Source: Chitinophaga filiformis (GTDB taxonomy: Bacteria; Bacteroidota; Bacteroidia; Chitinophagales; Chitinophagaceae). From it: a stretch of 64,000 nt of DNA. Positions 36,554 to 43,509 of this stretch are shown here, in pieces (the first letter of the stretch is position 1; every line of letters begins with the position of its first letter). Location of the stretch: NCBI RefSeq assembly GCF_021646545.1, contig NZ_JAKIRP010000001.1:186001-250000 (forward strand). Reading direction: 5' to 3'. The position numbers and the translations under genes were made by a program. The notes beneath the pieces are model-generated. The model saw nothing but the letters and a program-made list of their open reading frames with translations, did not search any database and was not told where the DNA came from.

Positions 36554-36561
36554 TACATTTG
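36554..36561 (+). promoter_or_regulatory. -7 box TACATTTG directly before murF
   Basis: A perfect TAnnTTTG element ending 5 nt before the murF ATG at 36567. If used, the mRNA would be essentially leaderless. A second box (TATATTTG, 36456-36463) would give a leader of about 100 nt instead. Confidence 0.45.
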
Positions 36562-36566
36562 TTTTT

Positions 36567-37847
36567 ATGAACATTGATCAGCTTTACGATATTTACAAGC
36601 AGTACCCATCTATACAGACAGATAGCAGACAGCTCAAGGAAGGCGATATATTCTTTGCATTGAAGGGGCCTAACTTTAATGGGAATACCTATGCTGCTGC
36701 CGCACTTGAAAAAGGTGCTGCATTTGCGGTAATAGATGAGGAGGCTTACTATACGCAGCCAGAGAAAATGATGTTGACATCAGATGTGCTGGAAACGTTG
36801 CAGCAACTGGCATTACGCCACAGGCAGAGTTTTGACATTCCTTTCCTCGCCATTACCGGCACTAACGGGAAGACAACTACGAAAGAGCTGATCAGTACAG
36901 TTTTATCATCTGCGTTCAAGACCACCGCAACTGTTGGTAACCTGAACAATCACATCGGCGTGCCGCTGACTATACTCCGCATCCCGTCCGATGCAGCCAT
37001 GGCGGTTATTGAAATGGGGGCCAATCATGAACATGAAATTGAAAGTTATTGTAAGATAGCCAGGCCAACACATGGTATTATTACCAACATCGGAAAGGCA
37101 CACCTGGAAGGATTTGGCAGTGAAGAGGGCGTGCGCAGAGCGAAAGGTGAGTTGTATGATTTCCTGCGCCAGAATAACGGGACCGTGTTTGTGTGCAATG
37201 AGTATCCTTACCTTCTGGATATGAGCAAAGGTATTTCTACCGTCATCACATATGGCCAACAGTCCGCTGACTATACCGGCCAGCCACTGGCAGACAGTGC
37301 GTTATTGAGCGTAAAAGTAACAAGCCATGAAGACATCGGGCAGATCGATAGTCAGCTGGTAGGTGCGTACAATTTCCCGAATGTGATGGCCGCTGTGGCA
37401 GTTGGACTGCACTTCGGGGTACCTGCCGAAAAGATCAGGACCTCTATTGCTGCATATGCCCCTTCCAACAACCGTTCACAGGTCATCAAACAGGGCAGCA
37501 ACACTGTCATCATGGATGCTTATAATGCAAACCCTTCCAGCATGAAAGCAGCTATTGAAAATTTTGCAGGCATTACTGCTGCGAAGAAAGTATTGTTGCT
37601 GGGCGCGATGATGGAATTGGGGCCCGATAGTATAAAAGAACATCAAGCATTGGTTGATCTGCTGCAACGTACACACTGGCATGCTGTTGTGCTGGTGGGA
37701 GGTGATTTCATTAAAACCAATCATCCGTATATATTCCTTGATAGTGCTGGTGCGGCGGCTTCCTGGCTGCAACAACAACAGTTTACAGACACATACCTGC
37801 TGATCAAAGGCTCGAGGAGTATGGGTATGGAAAAGGTAATTCTATAA
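36567..37847 (+). CDS. murF: UDP-N-acetylmuramoyl-tripeptide-D-alanyl-D-alanine ligase
   Basis: A 426-residue Mur ligase that adds D-Ala-D-Ala to the UDP-MurNAc-tripeptide, in the cytoplasm. The start at 36567 gives NIDQLYDIYKQYPSIQTDSR, matching the family N-terminus; an earlier frame-open ATG at 36522 is less likely. The ATP loop ITGTNGKTTTKELI, the metal/substrate region EMGANHEHEIE, and the C-terminal VIMDAYNANPSSMKAAIENF are intact. A second MurF unit, fused to alanine racemase, is encoded at 43510. Confidence 0.96.
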   Translation: MNIDQLYDIYKQYPSIQTDSRQLKEGDIFFALKGPNFNGNTYAAAALEKGAAFAVIDEEAYYTQPEKMMLTSDVLETLQQLALRHRQSFDIPFLAITGTNGKTTTKELISTVLSSAFKTTATVGNLNNHIGVPLTILRIPSDAAMAVIEMGANHEHEIESYCKIARPTHGIITNIGKAHLEGFGSEEGVRRAKGELYDFLRQNNGTVFVCNEYPYLLDMSKGISTVITYGQQSADYTGQPLADSALLSVKVTSHEDIGQIDSQLVGAYNFPNVMAAVAVGLHFGVPAEKIRTSIAAYAPSNNRSQVIKQGSNTVIMDAYNANPSSMKAAIENFAGITAAKKVLLLGAMMELGPDSIKEHQALVDLLQRTHWHAVVLVGGDFIKTNHPYIFLDSAGAAASWLQQQQFTDTYLLIKGSRSMGMEKVIL

Positions 37848-38290
37848 AAAAAGAGACCTGCAAGCTGGAAAGCCCGCAGGTGTTCATAACCTATGCCAAC
37901 TTTAGAGTATTATTATAAAGAGTTTAATAATTACGTTATATATGTAAATATGTAATGCTGGAATTAATTAAAGTGATGAATTAGTTTTTATAAGGCATAT
38001 GAGACCATTAGCTACAATTGTTTCTTATGAGGCATAACTACTATGAGGTTACGGGTATTGTTCAGGGTCAATATACTGAGTTAATAGATAATTGGTAGAT
38101 TAATCATATTCGCTGCTAATTATACCTATGAACACTTCCACGCTCCCCAAAACAACAATTTGTGCGTCTGATTGTTTAAAATCCTTAAATTTTTCTGATT
38201 GAATGTTTTTCTTTTAACGTGTCTGCTACATGTGTCTGGATATATCTACGAACATTTTAATTCTCCGGATTTCATTATTTAAAAAAAATC
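37848..38290. other. 443-bp AT-rich gap without genes
   Basis: No credible frame on either strand. Directly after murF there is a hairpin ACCTGC-AA-GCT-GGAA-AGC-CC-GCAGGT (37856-37881); read on the minus strand it ends in a 7-T run, so it could stop transcripts coming from the epimerase gene. Near the other end, AAATC/GATTT followed by T8 on the minus strand (38281-38298) overlaps the epimerase stop codon and could be its terminator. The remainder is low-complexity AT-rich sequence with weak repeats of ATGAGGCATA type. Confidence 0.5.
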
Positions 38291-38689
38291 TCAGATTTCC
38301 TGGCAAAGTTCGATCAGTACTCCATTTGTATCTTTTGGGTGCAGAAAACATACCAACTTGTTATCGGCTCCGTGTTTTGGCTCAGTCTGCAATAACGTAA
38401 AACCTTCTCCTTTCAGCCGTTCCATCTCCGCATAAATGTCTGCTACCTCAAAAGCGATATGATGTATGCCCTCCCCCTTTTTGTCCACAAATTTTGCAAT
38501 GGTACTGCCGGGGTTGGTCGCTTCCAGGAGTTCTATTTTGGTTTCTCCCTGACGGAAAAAAGCCGTTTGTACAAACTCGCTTTCTACTGTTTCTTTTTTA
38601 TAGCAATCACTGTTCAGAAGCCTCTGAAACAGGGGTATTGAAGTCTCTAATGACCTGACGGCTATTCCTATGTGTTCTACTTTCAGCAT
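38291..38689 (-). CDS. mce: Methylmalonyl-CoA epimerase
   Basis: A 132-residue glyoxalase-fold protein that interconverts the 2R and 2S forms of methylmalonyl-CoA in the propionate/succinate pathway. The start at ATG 38689 gives LKVEHIGIAVRSLETSIPLF with the first metal ligand His; GEGIHHIAFEV carries the next His, and LIELCQ near the end the Glu. The frame is open to 38767, but the extra 26 residues are not family-like. The mutase catalytic subunit is not here, though a cobalamin-binding domain gene lies at 54832. Confidence 0.93.
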   Translation of the reverse strand: MLKVEHIGIAVRSLETSIPLFQRLLNSDCYKKETVESEFVQTAFFRQGETKIELLEATNPGSTIAKFVDKKGEGIHHIAFEVADIYAEMERLKGEGFTLLQTEPKHGADNKLVCFLHPKDTNGVLIELCQEI

Positions 38690-38784
38690 GCAGCAATTTA
38701 ACATTTTAAAGCAGAAATAAGCATTCTCTATATGCGCATCAGTTCTTACAATGATCGTGGGAGGCAAGAGACATAATTAAGCAT

Positions 38785-38792
38785 TAAATTTG
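38785..38792 (+). promoter_or_regulatory. -7 box TAAATTTG of iscS
   Basis: A perfect TAnnTTTG element 40 nt upstream of the iscS ATG. No TTTG is found at the expected -33 spacing. Confidence 0.45.
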
Positions 38793-38832
38793 TATTAGAA
38801 GAATCGACACTTACAATTAAAGACCGATAGAT

Positions 38833-40050
38833 ATGCTTAAGTTGCCAATTTACCTGGATAACAATGCTACCACTCCCTGCGACCCACGGGTAGTTGAAGC
38901 AATGCTTCCCTATTTTTCAGAAACGTTCGGGAATGCATCCAGTCGTAATCACTCTTTCGGGTGGGCAGCAGAAGCAGCGGTCGACCTGGCCCGCGAACAG
39001 GTAGCAGCCCTGATAGGTGCAGATCCAAAAGAGATCATCTTTACTTCCGGCGCTACCGAAGCAGACAACCTGGCCCTGAAAGGGGTATTTGAGATGTATG
39101 CCGACAAAGGGAACCACATCATTACTACTGAAATAGAACATAAAGCAGTACTGGATGCCTGTAAACACCTGGAAAAGCTGGGTGCGGAGATCACCTACCT
39201 CAAGGTGAACAATGAAGGCCTTCCCGATCTGAAAGAATTGGAAGCGGCTATCACATCCAAAACTATCCTGGTGTCTGTTATGTATGCCAATAATGAGATA
39301 GGAGTGATCAACCCTATCAAAGAGATCAGCGCCATTGCCAAAAAGCATGGTGTGCTGATGATGAGTGATATTTCGCAGGCAGCCGGCAAGGTGCCTGTGG
39401 ATGTGAACCGCGACGGCATTGACCTGGCTGCGTTCAGCGCTCATAAAATGTACGGCCCCAAAGGAGTGGGAGCCCTGTATGTACGCCGCAAGTCGCCCCG
39501 GGTAAAAGTAACTGCCCAGATGGATGGCGGCGGCCATGAAAGAGGAATGCGTTCAGGTACACTGAACGTTCCAGGTATCGTAGCCTTTGGAAAGGCCTGT
39601 GAATTATGCCAGCAGGAAATGGAAGCAGAAGGTAAAAGACTGGCAGCACTGCGTGATAAACTGGAAAACGCACTGCTGCAACTGGAGCAGACCTTCGTTA
39701 ACGGATCAAAAACCAACCGTTTACCGCATGCCACCAACATTTCCTTCCGCTATGTGGAAGGAGAGGCCCTGATGATGGGCTTTAACAAAAATCTTGCGCT
39801 ATCGTCCGGTTCTGCCTGTACCTCAGCCTCACCGGAACCCAGTTACGTACTGAAGGGCCTTGGCCTTGGGGATGACCTGGCCCATTCCTCCATCCGATTT
39901 GGACTGGGACGATTCACTACAGAAGAAGAAATTGATTATGCCATTCAAACCGTTACGGAAACGGTGAATAAATTGAGAGAAATAAGTCCGCTGTGGGAAA
40001 TGTTTAAAGAAGGTGCGGACATGAACACTATAGAGTGGTCCCGTCTTTGA
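38833..40050 (+). CDS. iscS: Cysteine desulfurase IscS
   Basis: A 405-residue PLP enzyme that takes sulfur from cysteine for iron-sulfur clusters and tRNA thiolation. The N-terminus [19 protein letters not shown], the PLP lysine K205 in [10 protein letters not shown], and the active-site C329 in [14 protein letters not shown] are all present. The C-terminal tail [18 protein letters not shown] closely follows that of E. coli IscS, which contacts IscU. The iscU-like gene begins 42-48 nt downstream, so the pair is an operon. Confidence 0.96.
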   Translation: MLKLPIYLDNNATTPCDPRVVEAMLPYFSETFGNASSRNHSFGWAAEAAVDLAREQVAALIGADPKEIIFTSGATEADNLALKGVFEMYADKGNHIITTEIEHKAVLDACKHLEKLGAEITYLKVNNEGLPDLKELEAAITSKTILVSVMYANNEIGVINPIKEISAIAKKHGVLMMSDISQAAGKVPVDVNRDGIDLAAFSAHKMYGPKGVGALYVRRKSPRVKVTAQMDGGGHERGMRSGTLNVPGIVAFGKACELCQQEMEAEGKRLAALRDKLENALLQLEQTFVNGSKTNRLPHATNISFRYVEGEALMMGFNKNLALSSGSACTSASPEPSYVLKGLGLGDDLAHSSIRFGLGRFTTEEEIDYAIQTVTETVNKLREISPLWEMFKEGADMNTIEWSRL

Positions 40051-40098
40051 GGACAGTGAACATGGGGGACAATTACTGACAGCTTTATACTTATGCTT

Positions 40099-40557
40099 AT
40101 GGCTTACGCTGAAAGAGTTCTTGATTATTACGACAACCCGAGAAATGTGGGAACATTGGATAAAACCAGTGCGAGAGTAGGAACAGGGTTGATACACGTG
40201 CCGGAGTATATCGAAGTGGTAAGAATACAAATTGAAGTGAGTCCGGCCAGACAGATTATTATGGATGCCCGCTTTAAAACCTTTGGATGTGGTGCTGCCA
40301 TTGCAGCTACTTCTATCACTACCGAATGGCTAAAGGGTAAAAGTATCGAAGAAGCCGCCCGGCTCGATCATATGGACATCGTGGAAGTACTTAACCTTCC
40401 CCCTGCCAAGATCCATTGCACCATCCTCATCGAAGATGCCGTAAAAGCCGCTATTAACGATTACCGCCATAAAAATGGCATGGAGCAGCTAAAAGAGGAA
40501 GAAGAAGAGGAAGAAGAGGCTGAGCGCGATTATGAGCTGGAAGAAGAACATAATTAA
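40099..40557 (+). CDS. iscU: Atypical IscU-like scaffold, first ligand Cys missing, acidic tail
   Basis: A 152-residue homologue of the IscU scaffold starting MAYAERVLDYYDNPRNVGT; an in-frame ATG at 40093 would add two residues. Two of the three cluster cysteines are kept: C64 in KTFGCGAAIA and C107 in KIHCTIL with H106, and the HscA-binding motif is present as LPPAK (100-104). The usual GAPACGD, which carries the first cysteine and the neighbouring aspartate, is HVPEYIE (33-39), so they are Tyr37 and Glu39. After residue 125 it has a tail of about 25 mostly acidic residues. It lies downstream of iscS, so it still should act in Fe-S assembly. Confidence 0.88.
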   Translation: MAYAERVLDYYDNPRNVGTLDKTSARVGTGLIHVPEYIEVVRIQIEVSPARQIIMDARFKTFGCGAAIAATSITTEWLKGKSIEEAARLDHMDIVEVLNLPPAKIHCTILIEDAVKAAINDYRHKNGMEQLKEEEEEEEEAERDYELEEEHN

Positions 40558-40558
40558 A

Positions 40559-40645
40559 TATAATTAAATGATCAATTAAGCGTTAAGAATTGACTGACTG
40601 CATAGTATTCAATTCCAGATACCTAATTGATCATTTTTAATTATA
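40559..40645. terminator. Nested AT-rich hairpin between iscU and gldF
   Basis: Arms 40559-40578 (TATAATTAAATGATCAATTA) and 40624-40645 pair with a 2-nt bulge. Within the loop there is a second stem GAATTG/CAATTC (40587-40592 / 40610-40615). It starts right after the iscU stop; the right arm adjoins the gldF -7 box. Confidence 0.55.
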
Positions 40646-40653
40646 TATATTTG
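40646..40653 (+). promoter_or_regulatory. -7 box TATATTTG of gldF
   Basis: A perfect TAnnTTTG element immediately after the iscU hairpin, leaving about 13 nt of leader before the gldF ATG. No well-spaced -33 TTTG. Confidence 0.45.
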
Positions 40654-40669
40654 TGCTTTCAGTATCACT

Positions 40670-41404
40670 ATGCTAGCAATCTTTAAAAAGGAAATACACC
40701 AGTTTTTCAGCAGCATTACCGGATATGTCGCCATTATCCTGTTTTTACTGGCCAACGGCCTGTTGCTGTTCGTTTTTCCCGATACCAGCCTGCTGGACTA
40801 CGGATATGCCAATCTTGATCCGCTCTTTGAATTGGCTCCCCTGATCTATCTGCTGCTTATTCCGGCGATTACCATGCGCAGCTTCGCAGATGAGTTTAAA
40901 TCCGGCACTATGGAACTGCTGAGCACCAAACCTTTAGGCTGGTGGCAGATAGTTACCGGAAAGTTCCTCGCAGGTTTGCTGGTAGTATTGATCTCTCTCA
41001 TTCCAACCCTGGTTTACTATATTGCTGTCAGGCAACTGAGCGCCGATCCGGCCAATCTTGACAATGGTGGCATGGCCGGTTCATATACCGGTTTATTCCT
41101 GCTGGGGGCTGTATTTACCGCTATCGGCGTCTGGTCTTCTTCTCTGACCGCCAATTCCGTGGTGGCGTTCCTTATCGCTATTTTTACCTGCTATATATTT
41201 TACAATGGCTTTGACGCGTTAAGCAAAGTGCCTGCCTTTACCGGCGGCGCCGATTACTATCTGCAGATGGCTGGTATCAAGTTCCACTATACCTCTATCA
41301 GCCGCGGTGTGATAGACAGCAGGGACATTGTATACTTCCTGAGCGTCATCGGTCTGATGCTTTACTTAACAAGATTATCATTACAACGCAGGATCTGGGA
41401 TTAA
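40670..41404 (+). CDS. gldF: Gliding motility ABC transporter permease GldF
   Basis: A 244-residue ABC-2-type permease with about six membrane helices. Landmarks are LAIFKKEIHQFFSSITGYV at the start, AITMRSFADEFKSGTMELLSTKP in the first cytoplasmic loop, and a helix-rich C-terminus ending LSLQRRIWD. In Flavobacterium GldF acts with GldA (ATPase) and GldG as an ABC transporter needed for gliding. gldG follows after 17 nt; no gldA is in the window, as is usual. Confidence 0.93.
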   Translation: MLAIFKKEIHQFFSSITGYVAIILFLLANGLLLFVFPDTSLLDYGYANLDPLFELAPLIYLLLIPAITMRSFADEFKSGTMELLSTKPLGWWQIVTGKFLAGLLVVLISLIPTLVYYIAVRQLSADPANLDNGGMAGSYTGLFLLGAVFTAIGVWSSSLTANSVVAFLIAIFTCYIFYNGFDALSKVPAFTGGADYYLQMAGIKFHYTSISRGVIDSRDIVYFLSVIGLMLYLTRLSLQRRIWD

Positions 41405-41421
41405 TTTAAAACACTCGTTTC

Positions 41422-43122
41422 GTGGCTATCAACAGAAGGAAAAAATACTTGCAGAGGGCTATTGTCGTAGTGGGTGTGCTTGTGGGGATTAATGTACTGG
41501 CAGCTTATTTTCATACCCGCTGGGACCTTACCGCGGAAAAAAGATATACACTTACTCCGGGTACTAAAGCCCTGCTCCGTGGGCTGGACAGTACCGTTAC
41601 TATTGAGATCTTTCTGAAAGGCGATTATCCCGCCAGTTTCCGCCAGCTGGCACAGTCCAGCCAGGAGTTACTGGAAGAATTCCGGGAATATGCCGGTCAG
41701 CATGTACAATTCTCGTTTCAAAGTCCTGGCCAGGGTCTACCCGATTCTGCCCGCCTGGCTTTCCAGCAGTCGCTCGTTGAGAAGGGCATCGTTCCCTTCA
41801 ATATGCAGGTGCAGGAAGACGCTAACCAGGGCTATTCTGAGAAGTTGATCTTCCCCGGTGCGCTGCTGCACTATGGATCCAAAACTGTCGGTATCAACCT
41901 GCTGAAGAACCAGGGTGGACTCAATCCGGAAGCTACGATGAATAGCTCTGAGTCGCTGCTGGAATACCAGTTCGCCAATGCTATTTATCAGCTGCAGCAA
42001 AAACAGCCGCCATTGGTAGGCTATATGCTGGGTAATGGAGAACTACTCGGCGCAGATGTGTACGATGCGCTTACAACTATGCAAAGCAGTTATCTGCTGG
42101 ATACACTGACACTGCAATATATCTCCCACATTCCACGGGAGTTCAACGCAATTGTGTTTGCAAAACCGCAGACCAGGTTTACGGATGAGGATAAACTGAA
42201 GATAGACCAGTACGTAATGAATGGAGGTAAAGTCATCTGGTTCATTGACGAACTGAATGCCTCTATTGATAGTCTGCAACAGCAGGAAAGCTTTATCGCC
42301 TTTGATAAAGGACTCAACCTGGAAGATATATTGTTCCGCTATGGAGTACGCATTAACCAGGACCTGGTGCAGGACATGCAGTGTGATTTTGTTCCACAGG
42401 TAGTAGACCGCACCGGCCAGATGCAGCCACTGGGATTTCCTTATTTCCCTTTACTGACGCCTACCGGCGCTCATCCTATTGTAAAAAATCTCGACCTCGT
42501 ACTGAGCCGTTTCGCCAGTTCAATTGATACGGTTAAAGGTGGTAACATTAAGAAGACAGTGCTGCTGACCACTTCCACCAACAGCCGTAGTGTAAGCGCG
42601 CCGGTAGAGATCAGCTGGAACAGCTTGCGTGTAAAGCCGAACCGCCGCGAATTTACCAAACAACATTTACCCGTGGCCGTATTGCTGGAAGGGCAATTTA
42701 CCTCCCTGTTCCGCAACCGCCTGGACGAAAATACTCATCAGGCTATACAACGGGCCTCGGGGCAGCCTTTCAAAAACAACAGTGATTCTATTAATAAAAT
42801 GATCGTGGCAAGCGATGCTGATCTTATCACCAACGCCTTCTCTCAGAAAAGCGGTCCGCTGCAGATGGGCGTGAACCTCTACGATCAATCCATGGTATAT
42901 GCCAACCGCGAATTCCTGCTTAATTCCCTGGGATACCTGACCCACAATACCGGCATCATGGATGCCCGTAATAAGGAATTAACATTACGGCTGCTGAACC
43001 CTGAAAAAGTCAAACAGGAGAAAAGCAAATGGCAGGCTATTTGTTTCATCGTCCCCATCGGGCTGGTTCTGTTGTTCGCCGCGATTTTCCAATTTATCAG
43101 ACAAAGAAAATTTGAAGTATAA
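41422..43122 (+). CDS. gldG: Gliding motility ABC transporter substrate-binding protein GldG
   Basis: A 566-residue protein anchored at both ends: an N-terminal helix (AIVVVGVLVGINVLAAYF) followed by RWDLTAEKRYTLTPGTKALL, a large GldG/ABC-type periplasmic domain, and a C-terminal helix (AICFIVPIGLVLLFAAIFQF) with a short positively charged end. It starts with GTG at 41422; no ATG with a matching N-terminus is present. It is the partner of GldF. Confidence 0.93.
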   Translation: MAINRRKKYLQRAIVVVGVLVGINVLAAYFHTRWDLTAEKRYTLTPGTKALLRGLDSTVTIEIFLKGDYPASFRQLAQSSQELLEEFREYAGQHVQFSFQSPGQGLPDSARLAFQQSLVEKGIVPFNMQVQEDANQGYSEKLIFPGALLHYGSKTVGINLLKNQGGLNPEATMNSSESLLEYQFANAIYQLQQKQPPLVGYMLGNGELLGADVYDALTTMQSSYLLDTLTLQYISHIPREFNAIVFAKPQTRFTDEDKLKIDQYVMNGGKVIWFIDELNASIDSLQQQESFIAFDKGLNLEDILFRYGVRINQDLVQDMQCDFVPQVVDRTGQMQPLGFPYFPLLTPTGAHPIVKNLDLVLSRFASSIDTVKGGNIKKTVLLTTSTNSRSVSAPVEISWNSLRVKPNRREFTKQHLPVAVLLEGQFTSLFRNRLDENTHQAIQRASGQPFKNNSDSINKMIVASDADLITNAFSQKSGPLQMGVNLYDQSMVYANREFLLNSLGYLTHNTGIMDARNKELTLRLLNPEKVKQEKSKWQAICFIVPIGLVLLFAAIFQFIRQRKFEV

Positions 43123-43509
43123 CTGACAGTAACCGCTGATAGTTTGTTATCTGAGGTAAGCATCAAACTAAAATGCCGGCCTTTCTTTAATTGTTTGTAA
43201 ATAATTGATTTACAAACAATAGACTAATAATTTCCGGCGTTGAAGAAGGATGACAATATCTCATAACGATCACAGCTTTAGACTATCAGCGATAGTCAGC
43301 AGATGTTCTTTTAACGGACACAACTATGGATTCAGGTCTATGACTATGGACTATTCCCCATATATTTGCCCAGCGATAAATTTAAAAGCGGCTACTTGAA
43401 CCCCTGAAACAAAAGAGTCAACTTTTAAAATTTAATACCCGGTCTACCGGGAACTATTAAGGGAAGTCGTGAAACGCAGGATGCTTTTCACATCAAAAAT
43501 TAACCACAC
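43123..43509. other. 387-bp non-coding region before murF-alr with several hairpins
   Basis: No open frame of note. It contains a perfect 13-bp inverted repeat ATTGTTTGTAAAT/ATTTACAAACAAT (43190-43220), a GACTATC/GATAGTC hairpin (43281-43297), a CCCGG-TCTA-CCGGG hairpin (43438-43451), and a 9-bp stem with one mismatch, GTGAAACGC/GCTTTTCAC (43469-43491), which ends 18 nt before the GTG start. The last two lie in the probable mRNA leader. Confidence 0.6.
43190..43220 (+). terminator. Inverted repeat downstream of gldG
   Basis: A perfect 13-bp stem ATTGTTTGTAAAT/ATTTACAAACAAT with loop AATTG, 67 nt after the gldG stop. No T-run follows, so termination is only possible, not clear. Confidence 0.4.

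Noticed and set aside
43438-43491. A cobalamin or SAM-type riboswitch upstream of murF-alr
   Set aside because: The hairpins are real but the conserved cores of these riboswitch classes are not present; kept only as an unspecified structured leader.
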